Shown in pieces: positions 10,197-22,411 of a stretch of DNA of 64,000 nucleotides (position 1 is the first letter of the stretch; each line of letters begins with the position of its first letter). This DNA is from Taeniopygia guttata (lineage: Eukaryota; Chordata; Aves; Passeriformes; Estrildidae). The DNA is taken from assembly GCF_048771995.1 (NCBI RefSeq), contig NC_133027.1:58651501-58715500 (forward strand), given 5' to 3'. The position numbers and the translations under genes were made by a program. A model generated the notes under the pieces. That model was not told the origin of the DNA. It ran no database searches and saw nothing but the letters and a program-made list of their open reading frames with translations.

Positions 10197-13100
10197 ACAA
10201 TCCAGATAATTAAAGGAATAAGTATCACATTTGTTGGAACAACGGGCAACTGCTCATCTCCTCCCGCTGCAAGGCTGACTGAACTGGCCTTGGTTTCAGT
10301 CTGCCCTTGAACAGGGAGCTGGAAGATATTGAAGCTGGTGTTCATCAGCAATCCAGGTGGCCATGCCATGAGGCAGGGAAGCATTGCTCCTGGAGCAGCA
10401 CCACCTTACCCACTCCACCGTCTTCCTTTCAAGACAGGTGAGCCAGAACTCAAAGGATGCGGCTAGAAATTTTATGAACTGAGGCCTCTGTTCCACTGGT
10501 CTATGTTCCCCTCTCCTCCACAGCTATGTGATCAAGTTTAAGATTCCAATAAGTTAGCTGGGCTGTAGTAACCATCTAAGTGCTCTCTGCTTGATGGAAC
10601 TTGCAGGTTGTCAGTATTTAGCTTCTTTGCAAGTAGTCTAAAGGTAAGTGTTGTTATTTTGAATTTGACAGAAATAACTGTTCTCAGGCAGAATTACTGG
10701 GTCAGAGCTGGTCCACAGGGATGGAACAGGCTGTAATGTATTAGCCATGTGTTTGAGCATTTCTTACCATACAAATTCACACTAGTGCAATAAAAGTAAA
10801 GCAACTTCTGGGTGTGAGGAACTAACAGCTTGATGCTGTGAACCTCAGATGAACACCAGTGCACAAGCCCGTACCTCAGGTTGCAGTTTTACCCTGATGA
10901 AGCTGCAGCACTTCAAAGACAAGTAGATGTGCAGTCAGCATCTGATTGATTTATTTCTTTAATTGCTACATAGATGTCATGGGCCCATGAAAAATCAATC
11001 TTGAGAAATAATCCAGCTTGCACTCCAAGGCAGGTTCAGCTATACTTGAATGCCAGGTACTGACAAAACATGAATCTACAGCACTAATAAACTGCTCCCA
11101 GCAAAAGACTTGAAAGAAATAAAAATGCAAATGCTAATTCTGCCAGCACATACAAGTCCTAAGAAGTTTTTTTTTCCAGAAGGGCTCAGCCTTGGCATCA
11201 TGTTGTGTCACTGATGAGACCTCCATGAAGATCATTACGAAGAGGTTGGGCTACTGTATTGTTTTTGAAGATTTCCACCCACCTGATCTTAGTCAAAGCA
11301 GAACAGCCATTGTACTCATGACTTAGAACTCTCAAGGAATTTAATTTTTTTTTGGCGAACTTTACCTATATCAGGCATCTACAAGAGCCAAGCCTTTGCC
11401 CGTATAGACAGAACTCTCCTGTGCTTGTGGAGTGTAAATAATGAGAACACTTAATTGGATGAGAGCTGGGCAACAGTTCCCTTCAAATTTAAGATGGAAG
11501 AGTCACTGAAGCTTGAAGTTACCAGTTAAATACACATCCTGTTTCAGGTTGTGCATGTGTATTAACTTAGCTACAAGATTGGAACTGACTTTAACTAATT
11601 CTGATAGAAAACACAAAGGCATTCCAAGACCCAGGTAACACAGTGTAAGACATGGGAGTGCTGGTCAGCAAGATGGAGAATAACCATGACCTCAAGGCAT
11701 CAGTTGCCAAGTTTTTTGAGACATACATTTGAGAGATGAGGTGTTTGAAGGATTTTTAAGAGAACTCTTGGTATTTTTTTATGAGGAGCTGCCCTGTGCC
11801 TGAGGGTAAGTTCTTGTCTTTTACTTGAGGGCAGGATCTTGCAGCTGAGACCACAAGTGACTCAGCTTGAAAGGGTGAGACCAGAGTCCACCAGTTTTGC
11901 CCTACAATGTGACAGCATTGGTGAAGTTATCCTGAGGAGCACCTCCTGCAAATACCAGGTTCAAAGTGTGAATACTGGGAGTCAGATAGACAAAAGCACA
12001 GCTATGGAGACACACAACAGGCACAGATATGCTTCAAAGAGAGGATCTGCTTTAACAGGTTGCTTTTCATTTTTCAGTTGTATATGCAATGGGGACATGG
12101 GTGTGTAGATTATGCACTGGATTTTAATGAAGCTTTTGTGTCATTGTTTTTGTAGTGCAAATGGTCCAAATGTCAGAAGGCTTTTAGCATCTTCAAACTA
12201 TTCCTTTAGCTCACTCATAGGATAGCAATTATTCATTCAGCTTGCAGAAGGCTGTCACAGCCAATTCTCTGTGGGACTAATGCCAAGGTACCACTCTTGG
12301 GTAAAGAGAAATATGTTCCCTAGCAGCTTGCTCTGAAAGATCTTTCTGTGCAAGTGGAGGGGTTAACAACAACCTGCTGGCTTTGTCTTCCTGGGGCAAA
12401 TAAATATGAGATATGATGTAAGTCACCCCTTTTTAAGTCTGAAGATCTTAATTTGCTTTCAGTGCTAGTGTACCAGTAAACTTGTTCTTTGTGATTTTTG
12501 AATGAAAAAAAAAGAAATAGAGTAAGACAAGGCACAGCTACCAGGCAATGCTAAGTGTCCACACAAAGGAGTCAAAGAGCTGAAGAGAAAAAGAACTTTC
12601 CTACACTGGCCATTCAGTTTGTTCCTGCTTGTGAACTGGTATGTGTTAAATTTAGATCTGACCAAATTTCAGGAGACTAAGTGACCCTTGAAAAATCTGT
12701 GTCACTCTTGGAATTACGTGTTAAAAGCTCCTAATGAGCAATGACTTAGCTGCTGTCAAGGACAGTTGTGACCCCACTCCTCATTGGTACAGGGCCTTCT
12801 ATTTCTCAGGGTACTTTTTTGAGTAAATACAGCAGCTCATTTTTAAATATTGGTCTCCAATTCCCTTTTTGTTGGAAAATGAAGATGAGGCACATGATAG
12901 GAGAAGAATAATTTTAAATTCAGTGAAATATAAATATTGGCCAAAGCAAAAATGTGGCATAATCAATAAACAAAGTGATGGACATTAGTTTTAAAAATTT
13001 AAATTGTAAGTAATCACATATTTTACAGTTTTGCAAAATGGTATGAAGTAAGAGCATCCTCAACTTTTAACTAGGGTGAATTATTAATTAACTTTAGTAG

Positions 13101-13685
13101 TAGCTGGTTCTGAAAAGGGAAGAAAAACTTCAAAATGAATACTTGAAATATTTATAAATAAGTTATCTATTTAGAAATCAAAAGCCACTGAAAATACTGA
13201 CTCATTTTGATTAATTTTCAGAAGCATGAAAACAATTGTGACTATTTTCTTTCACTGCTTTGGAGACCAAAGCAGCATATGTAAGTATAATCACTTGAAA
13301 GAGATTTAGGATTTGTTTCATACTGAACTGTATTTCAGACTGTCCTTGTAATGTGAAATTGTATTTCCAAACTGTCTACTAGCCAGAATGTCAAGGCAAC
13401 ACCTGATCATCTCTGTGTAGGATTCCAGATTGTGTTTCGGTAAGGATGCACTGAACAGGGCATGGTGGCTCATTTCAGTGCCTCAGTGAGATTTGAGAGA
13501 CAAACATGATACACAAACCTTAAATGCATCGTGCCTCAAATGTCGCTGTTTGCTACAATAGCATCATAAATCAGAGGTGGTCAAGGATGGTACCTGACAG
13601 GGAGATTTCTTGTTGTGACCACCAACTCTGGCTGTGCAAGGACTTGTGAATGTCTGCGTATAAGAGGTGCATGCATGCATATAAA

Positions 13686-13709
13686 GCATAGATAAGGGCA
13701 TAGATAAGG
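13686..13709 (+). repeat. Two tandem 12-base units with GATA motifs
   Basis: GCATAGATAAGG occurs twice without a gap. Each unit carries AGATAAG, a perfect WGATAR site. Binding is not shown by sequence alone. Confidence 0.9.
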
Positions 13710-14179
13710 AACATAGACCAGCAGAACTGTTCTTGCCTCATGTGATACAGATCGGTGCATCCTAACTGGCTCCAGTTTTGCCACTCTCCCAAGAAGGAAA
13801 TCTTAGGCAAACACCAAACATTGCTGGTTTTGGAGGGAATAGAATTAAATCTTAGAAAATAGCACTAAGGTCAGAAGTATTCTTAAAAAGTGTCTTGGTT
13901 CTTAGCAGAAGATAGGAATGTTTTATACAGGGTAACCTCTAACTGTTGCTTCTCCCTGATACCTGGTAGAATTTGAGTGCATTCATGATAAATGAACAGC
14001 AGCAAAATAATATCTGCTCCTTGTTTATCAATTTTTTAATGGTTTTGACCTCTATTTCTTTTCTGTCCTTCATTTCACATCTGTCACCTCACAGTCATCT
14101 GTCACCTATTTTGCTATAGGTGCTTTTTGAGCTTTAAGCATTGTGTTCCTATTCTTTAATAAAACAAGTGTGAGTACTA

Positions 14180-14213
14180 TGCAAAGTGTGTTGAGCTGCA
14201 AAGTGTGTTGAGC
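14180..14213 (+). repeat. Tandem 17-base duplication
   Basis: TGCAAAGTGTGTTGAGC is present twice head to tail with no mismatch, which implies a recent local duplication. Confidence 0.95.
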
Positions 14214-14332
14214 AGAAAAACAGCAAGCACAGGTCAATAGCAATATATCTATCTTTCTGCACTTATTTTTACTGTGATTTTTTTATCTACACAGGTATAG
14301 TATCTGATCTCCATTAGATGTGTAGCAAAAAG

Positions 14333-14358
14333 TGGTTCTGACTCCAAAGTCAGAACCA
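14333..14358. repeat. Perfect 11-bp inverted repeat with 4-base loop
   Basis: TGGTTCTGACT, then CCAA, then AGTCAGAACCA. The arms pair without mismatch; the next flanking bases do not pair. Confidence 0.95.
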
Positions 14359-15580
14359 ATCTCTGCCTTTTAGCTGGATTTGTTGCACTATCTGTTTATA
14401 ATTAGATGACAAATCACAAGTATGAATGAGGTAATAAACAAAGGTTAGAGCAAACTGCTGACAATTGTTACCTATTTTAACTGCCAGGAGAAGTCTGGCA
14501 GGCCCCTCCTATCCTGCAAATCAAAGTGAATAAACACTCTCTGTGAATATTACCTTCCCATTTAATTCAGTAAATTGTTGATGAACAAATTGCAAAGTTC
14601 AAGAATGCAATTATTTGGGATTAGTAGAGAATTTCTTTGCACATAATTGATATTCTGTGGATCATTTGATTAGCAGCTGAAAACAGTTTGTAATTGATGC
14701 TGTAATTAGCCAGCACAGTGCTCACTCCATGAGAGACTGCAGTGTTATAAATTTGGGTAGACCCAGGATATAGAGCGATGCAGCTTGACTGCTAACTAAT
14801 TCACACTGGTTTGTAGGAGACTACACTTTAACCTGCAGGAATTGAATACAAAAGATTTGCAACCAGGTTTGAATCAAAAATTGCTTCAGAATTCACTTAC
14901 CTTTAATTCTGTGCTTATTTCAGCTGTCTTTGGGTTCCCACTTTGTGACTTTTGCATCTCACTGGTGGTTCAGGACAGATAAAGATGACTTTCTGAAAAT
15001 CTGCATGGAGAGTAGCCATAGATGGTGATGGATACTCTGCATAAATATCTCCTATCTGTGATGTGTTCCCTCAGAGCATGAGAGTCCCTCTTGACTGAAG
15101 ACTGTATTTTCACCTGCACAATCACGCCACACACCTGTATTGTGGGAGGAACGTGCTTCCTTTCTGTCCCTTAGATCCAGGGGAGCAGAGTCCATCTGTG
15201 AGCAGCTAAATGGGGAAATACTATTTTATGCATGGATTATTCAGTCAACTGATCTAATAGGAGGCAGTGTTGCCTGCAGGCCGGTATCCCTGTCCAGAAT
15301 TAAAATGCCTTTTGTAGGAAAAAGGTAAATGATGTTTTAATTTTTTTTTTTTCACTTTAGAAACTGCATAACTAACCTGGCACTCGTGTTCTGCTCTCTA
15401 AGGGCTGGATAAATAAATGTAATTCTATTGTTTAGCTTCTCAGAGAAAGCCTATTCATATGGAAGGAGCTTCCCCCGACCTTTTGTAGATACAACCTTTT
15501 TTTTTTTTATCCCTAGCTGCTCCTAATTGTCAAGAAAACACATGAAGTGCTCCGTTACATTTGCTACCACTGCCTTTGTA

Positions 15581-15594
15581 CCACTAGATGGCAC
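15581..15594 (+). promoter_or_regulatory. CTCF core motif
   Basis: CCACTAGATGGCAC matches every position of the vertebrate CTCF core consensus CCASYAGRKGGCRS on the + strand. It lies in plain intergenic sequence. Together with the - strand site at 7812 it forms a divergent pair. Confidence 0.6.
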
Positions 15595-18589
15595 AGGAAT
15601 ACCATTAGGAAGAGAGGAGCTTTGCCTGGAAATAAATTTACTCCTTAAGTCCTCTTACTCCAGTTACCTTTAACCACGCTCTGTTACCCAAATCACAGAT
15701 CTAGGAATCTGCATCTGGGAGATAAAAGCTGGAGTTTTATCTGTGATCAAAAAAAGACCGCACACAAAGACCGAATTTGTCGTGCACTTCAATAGCTTAA
15801 GAGTTGACTGTAAATGCAAAGGGTGAAACTCACTTCATCCAAGCTCTGACAGGCTGGTATAAGTGGGACTTTTTTTTGCTGTAGAAGCGACCCGGTTTTA
15901 TCTAGTTACCTAGCCACGTATTGCCATATGCTTTGCAATGATACAGATGCAGAGCTTCCCATTAGTCATACAGCAGATTGTCAAGTTCACAGGTGTCTTC
16001 AAATAAGCATATGGTCACTAATTTTCAGCCATTTCCTTTCATTGATTTAATTCCCCATGTGTTTCCCTTCCTCCACTGTTGGTCTTCATACTCTTCTCCA
16101 GACCTCTGCAATCCTGGCTGGCCAGCAGCTAAGGCGTGACACATGGACACTTGTCTCTTGAGAAGCAGATCCAACTCCAGTCTGCTCAAAGGCTCTTGCT
16201 TGCACCTGACAAACACAAGGCATGGTTGTCCTCTGAGTAAAGAGTGTAGACTTTTTTAGTTTCTGCTGTTTGACTGAGAGAAAAAGGAGATTGTTCTTTC
16301 TTTCTTTCCCTTCAGATATGGAAAGTTGTGAGGGATCTATGTTACTCAAGAATGTGGGGTGACCTTAGAAGCCTAATGGGAGCCTAGAAGGGCAGAAAGG
16401 TCTGGGAGTGGAACACAGGTTTGAAGGCATGTCTGTAAGGCTGTGTTCAGGCTAGATCTGTTGTGTTACAACAAAAACTGTGTACTGGGGAAGGTAGGCT
16501 TGGACTTGCCAGCAGGTGTGGAGGAGTTACTTTGGTGCCCAAGCAGTGAATCAATCAGATGCCAACATCAAGTGAAGGAACATTCTCTTATGGAAGATTC
16601 AGTCAGGTAGCTAAGACACAAGGCTGGAACTCCTGTCCATGTGACACTGGATAAATCACTTTCCATATTTTTTCTGTCAGTACATGAATGGTGGGATTTG
16701 TGATGCTAATCTAGAAAGGAAATGAAGGGGGAAAATCACTAGAGCAGCCCACGATAATCTTGGTCTGATAATCTCAAATTTGCTGCTTACATCAGTTTTC
16801 CAGATTTCATATTCAGCTTAATTGTGACTAAACCTTATCTGTACTTGATCATTAATCACAAATTTATTCTTCCTGTAATAGTTGTGGTTGCTAAAAGGGT
16901 ACCAAAAAAGGATAGATAAACACTGCAGAAATTTTAACCCTGGACAGGCTGGCAGTAATGAGCTTTGTGTACTTGAGGGAGAAAATATTTTATGATTGAA
17001 TTTAAAATTTGTTTTGGATGCTGCTTTCAGCATTTCAGTTACTTCTGAGGCGGATTCCAGGTGTCTACTTGAAAATAGAAAGTATTCCCAGGCAGGGGTT
17101 TCCGTCTATATTCTGTGCTCCTGTACTCACAAAGAAGAAGAAAATTTCTTACAAAGGCGAGGTACTAGATGGAGTATATAGTGTTGGATTTTTTAAAGAT
17201 AGATTCATGCAAGTTTTATAAAAGCCTCCTTACTATGTAATTTGTATAATGGTTATACAGACATGAGTGAAATTTCTCCAGTTGATGTGATTATTTTGTG
17301 TTTCCTTGCTGTGTAACCTAATGCACGCTGCTTTGCATTTTTTCACTAGAGGCAATGCAGAGCAGTTGATGGAGAAACTGACTTTGATTAAATATCTTTA
17401 ATTTCTACCTTGAAAGAGTTGCTAAATGGAAAAATTGGAGTAGAGGGATCACTGAGAACTAAACAATGAGAGGGTCTTATGAATTCATGGCATATGTGGT
17501 AGAGAGTGGTTACTGTTTTGTAGAACTGCATTACTTGAGAGATACAATTCCACAGCAGTTTTAACCAACTTTTCTTTGGTGTTTTCATGAATAACAGCAA
17601 TAGGAAATTATTAGCTGTACATGCCCTTGGCAGCCTCCCTGCATATATCCCCTTACTGACTGCACCTGGAGCTGAGGAGCAAGCCTGCCTTGGGTAGGGT
17701 GGTTATGCCTGATGTGGTTAAAATTAAGGAGCAGAAATCAGAGTGATGCTGAGGACTGCAGGGCTGACCACCACCTCACCCAGATTAGCCCATGGCACTT
17801 GCTGAGCTTGCATGTGCTGTGTATTTGACATCTATCAAAGCCTGTGGTGGTGCAAGGCAGAAGGAACAAGTTTTCCCATGTGAAGAAAGAAAAGTGTGTG
17901 GCTGAAGGAGGAAATAAAGCACTGATCCCACAGTCTTTAAAGATAAACTGCTGTGCAAGAATGAAGAGTTGACTATTTTCAGTGGGGGTGAGCCTAAGGG
18001 GAGGGTTCGTCAAAGAGATTAAACAATTGTAAGGAGCAGAGCAGGATTCTCCTGCAGCACTTTCCTTTCCATCACACCTGCATCCTGATGTGAAATAAAA
18101 AACATGTGCATGGTAGGGGGGAATGTGGAGGAGGGAAAAGCTACACTTGGGAGAGCTGAAATGGTAGCAGTTAGTGATGGAATTGTTATTTCCTGTCGCT
18201 TCTTTTACCCTATTAGCTTCTCTTATGCTGATTTCTTTCTGTTAATCCCCTGGATAGCCTCGGAGAGTTGTTTATCATCCTGGGGCAAAGTGGTTCCAGC
18301 CCGCTCTCACCATTCTTTTCCTGCACACAGTGTTGCTGATGTGTCTAAGTATCCAGAAGTGCCTGAGGACAGAGTGGGAGGATATTTTCTCATTTTTCTA
18401 ATCTCTCTAGGCCCATGATTTTGCTCAGCACTGTTCTAGTTCCCCCTGCTTCTCCCAGACACCCAGGCCGTGACGAGCAGTGCTTTCATGCTGCAGCAAA
18501 TAAGGTGCTGAACAGCTGCTTGGCATTCATCTGCGTTGGGCCAGGTCCTGTGTAACCTTCCCTTTGGAAACATGTGCTTGAACAATGTT

Positions 18590-18709
18590 CAGATAGGTTT
18601 TACTAATGTGTTTGATCACTGTTCAGAGCAGCCTAGTCACAGGAGGATGGCATGGGTGCACTAGGCAGGGTGGGGTATTATTGCCCTTTGCCAGATAGGT
18701 TTTACTAAT
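18590..18709 (+). repeat. 18-base exact direct repeat around an 84-base spacer
   Basis: CAGATAGGTTTTACTAAT is at 18590-18607 and again at 18692-18709. The sequence on either side of the two copies does not match, so this is not simply a larger tandem duplication. Confidence 0.9.
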
Positions 18710-21700
18710 ATCCTGGTTCTGCTGCATGGCTTATCTCCCAGACAGAAGGAATAAAAGGCTGGGAGAGTGTGTTTGCCCCAGAGAGATATGGTATTTGGGA
18801 GGACAGTTGGAGGTTCAGGCAGGTGTTGTGATAGCAAAAGCTGGCTTTTTTTTTTTTTTAATAAGGAGCAAGAATGTGAATATGTGAATGCATTCTGAGA
18901 CTGGAAATTAGGGTATGACCCTATCTGAGTCTGTCTCCTCTTCACCTTCCTATTCAATTGTTTAGGTCAGCCTTCTAAAGAAGAACCACTTTAGGTGACA
19001 GTCTATCACAGAAGACTTCTGTGACTCTTTAGTCCTGTTACCAGTCTCTAGTTTTGTATTAGGGTGTTGGAATCTAGAAGAGGAGGCTTGTACATAAAAC
19101 AGCACCATGTATTTCCTAATAACTAAACTTTGAAAAAGAGGAATCAAAGAAATATACAAGCAGATAAACAGACCGATTCTCTTTAGAAGCCTATCAACCA
19201 AAAAGTGGAATCTACTGGGACTCCCAGCTTTTAGTGGAGAGAAGGTGGGACTGAAGGCTGTCTACTCTCTTAATAGTCTTTCTGAATATGTCAGGAAATG
19301 TGCCTCTAAACCTTGTCAGATTATCCCTCCTCCACAGTTCTAACTTCCCACATAGCAGGTTAATCTGGCTCTGGGAAGCTCTTGTACCATCACAAGAAAA
19401 CATTTTTAAGCCTTGTCCTAGAGTATTCCCTCACTCTACTTTATAACCTGACAGGAGGGATGAGATCCTTTCCATAACCTCTGAAGGGCCCAGTGATCCT
19501 AAATGTGACAAGCCTCTCCAGAAATGGTAGGTAAATGGCAGAGTTGTATGAAACTGAACTATGTTCTTCCCTGCCCGATGTAGGCAGCTTGTTTTTCAAT
19601 TTAACTCCATGTTTTTATACAGTAAATTGCTTTCCCGTAATCAAACAAACATTTAAAAGATTATGTATACAATTTCAGGCATCTTCAAATCCGTCACAGA
19701 TGTCCTTGGGGTTTCATATGCTCAAGGGAAAGCTTTGGCTTTTAAAGATGGAAGAAACAGGAAGAAGATGAGAGATGAAAGGGGGGAGGCTAGTTGCTTT
19801 CAGAAATGCGGGAGTTGTCAGTCTGAGCAGACTGAGACTGTGTAGTCTGGCTTGGATACACCGAGTGCAGAAGGGGACTCTAATTATCACTCAGCACACA
19901 CTGGTGGAGTGCATGTCTTCAGCCATGCAGGCTCCTGTGTCTGCACAGCTGAACCGTCTCCCTTTGGAGCTGGGATCCCTGCAAGCAGAACTAAAACTTA
20001 ATTACCCTGGCTGTTTCTCCTGGGAAGAGATCCACACACTGACGTCTGGTAGCAGTCTGAGCAAAGGGAGGAGCAGGGAAAGAGGAGCTGTTGCCTTACT
20101 GTGGAACAGCTGCATTTTGGGCTCAGTGCCAAAAGTGGGGGAGGAAAACTTCTGGAGGCTGAAGAGATAGAGAAAGGCAAAACCCTCCAGGTCTTAGGCT
20201 TCAAGAGACCAACGCCGTGTGTGGGCAGGAGCTGGGAGGCTGTGTGGGAAAGATTTGCAGTTTCAGTAGGAGTTCCCTCCCAGTTCTTCATGCAAACCAA
20301 GTCCCCTAAATACCAGGCTTTATCACAGATCTAGGCTAATACTCTGGGATGGGCTGCAGAGCTACAGCTTCTATCCGTTTCCACCCACTGGCACACGATA
20401 GTGGTAACCTCTGGATTTAAAGATGCACTACTTTGGCACAGAGGGTCTCGGGGCTGACACCAGCAGTGTGGCCATCTGAAACCCTCCTTGGCAGCATAAA
20501 GCAGCACATTATGGGAAGCTCATACTCAGTGCACAGAAGTCTGTGTACTGTAGTTGCCACAGCTCTCAACCTTGCATGCTTTATGCTCTGCTGGGTGCAA
20601 GACTAGGCCATTCCAGCAGGGCAGGCAAATTTAGGGTTCAGTAATACTGGTAGCTGGCTGTTTGCTATGAAGTGAGAGCACAAAGACCATGTATTGTTTT
20701 TATTTTAGGGTTTTTGTGATCAGAAAAGCAATTTGCAACACTGCACACATGCCTGGGCTTCCAGTGACTTCATTTAGAAGTGTCCAGCCACACCTGGAGG
20801 GAGCTGTAAAGTGCAAGTTGGGATGACAGCATTTTATGTAAACAATGGGATTTCCTGGGATTATGTTTGAATGGTTGGCCCTCTTGGAGAGGGGGAGAAC
20901 ATATTAGGTCTCTGACAAAGTGATGAGAAGACTTTGTGTTATGTAATTTATAAAGCCACTGGTTACCATTGAGTCAAAAACCTGCTTCAAATTGAATGGG
21001 TTAAGGTTATCCACATGGTGCTGCTGAATAAATTCAAATTCCATGAGGTACAATTACATTAAAAGCTTTAGTCAGTTTAAACCATGTCTCTGTTATTTTT
21101 ATTTTTGATAAGCATAAAAACACCCTGTAGTGAAACCCAGGTAATGGTGTGTTATTTGCAGGAATGTGGGATAGGATTATGACCAATCTAAGTGCTTTTT
21201 CAATGTCTCACAACTTTCTGGTATACTCTTCGTAAAAATACTTCTCAATTTTTTGTACTTAAAATTGATCCTGACTGTCTGATCAGGGCAGGATAAATAC
21301 ATCTTAATGAACCCTATAATGAATACGAAGCTGCTCTGGCAAACCAGTTTAATTTTCATGAATCTTATTGATAGAGGAATATATTTTTTTAAAAATAAAA
21401 GTCCTCTTTGAGGAGAAACGCTTCCTTTGAAATTAAAGCAATATTTTGTGACGGTAATGCTTAGGTCCTGTTCAGTGGCAGTGGCCAGGTAAACCATGCT
21501 ATTTGGTGGTGTATATATAAGCTTTCTAATGTATTTTTTAAATGTGATATCAGCAAATAACGTGTGTTGCTTCAAAATGAGCTTTGGCAAGCAGTCTGGC
21601 AGCATTTGACCGGACTTTCAGTTTGTACTTTCAGTGAAGTACAATTTGCCCCGTCTCTTCATGGAAATAGTCCTTGTGGTATTTGTCCAGTTGTGTTACT

Positions 21701-21837
21701 GAATCCAATCACTGCAGCAACTTACAGGCATTTCATTAGCTGGGACCACTGGATGTAATTTCTGAAATTCTGAGTAGTAGTTTTAAGAAAAATGCTTTTT
21801 AAAGAATCAGTCTCACTTGCCCCAGTGATTGTGGCAT

Positions 21838-21873
21838 GATTGCTATCAGCATCAGACCATGCTGATAGGCATC
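21838..21873. repeat. Inverted repeat, 15-base arms with 13 pairs
   Basis: CTATCAGCAT (21843-21852) and ATGCTGATAG (21859-21868) pair perfectly over a six-base loop. The arms extend outwards to about 15 bases with two mismatches. It is too short for a typical microRNA precursor. Confidence 0.85.
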
Positions 21874-22375
21874 AGGAGCTAGAAGATAATCAGGATCTGT
21901 AGCACTGCCCATAATATTATTGGAAATCTGTCCTCCCTAGCAAATGCACTGTCCCATTCTAAGAAAGGCTGTCAGTTTTGATCTTCTGAAGGGACTGAAG
22001 TATGCTATGGATGCAGTTCAAGTGGTTCATTGTTTTAAGCAGCCATTAGATCTCAGCAAACAGAGAATTTTGGGGTACCAGACATTGCCTTTGCTATCTG
22101 AGCTGTATCTTTTCTGACATGCAGTGGTAAAGATATCATTTTCCTTTCCAATATAGTGAAAGGAAGTACATTTTGGTTAAGGTTGGTATTGTCAGGAGAT
22201 TTGCTTGAAAATGAAGGTGTATTGTTCTAGCACAATATACTGTAATTTAAATCATTCATGATGCAATTTCTCCTGTGGTTCCAGTCTGTAAACTAAACCA
22301 GAAACTGACATTTAGCTGGTACATTCAGTTTCAAAACATTGAATGCTACACATAATGTAAGCTAGAATTCTCATC

Positions 22376-22411
22376 TTTTGTTTTGTGTAATTTTTTGTTT
22401 TGTGTAATTTT
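22376..22411 (+). repeat. Tandem 17-base T-rich duplication
   Basis: TTGTTTTGTGTAATTTT occurs twice in a row. It is probably slippage. Confidence 0.85.

Larger units (their letters stand above)
8628..15580. other. Gene-free sequence, IYD to CTCF motif
   Basis: No exon is recognised. The block holds an A-run at about 8891-8909, an imperfect 38-base-period repeat (10131-10196), tandem GATA-type motifs (13686-13709), a 17-base tandem duplication (14180-14213), a perfect hairpin (14333-14358) and an AT-rich stretch with many TAATT cores (14400-14760) that could be a conserved non-coding element. The short frames present are what chance would give. Confidence 0.7.

Noticed and set aside
21177..21605. 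142-codon open frame on the - strand
   Set aside because: Lys/Ile/Phe-rich product typical of AT-rich non-coding DNA, no motif, and no splice or start context.
21838..21873. microRNA gene
   Set aside because: Arms of about 15 bases and a six-base loop are shorter than any normal precursor.
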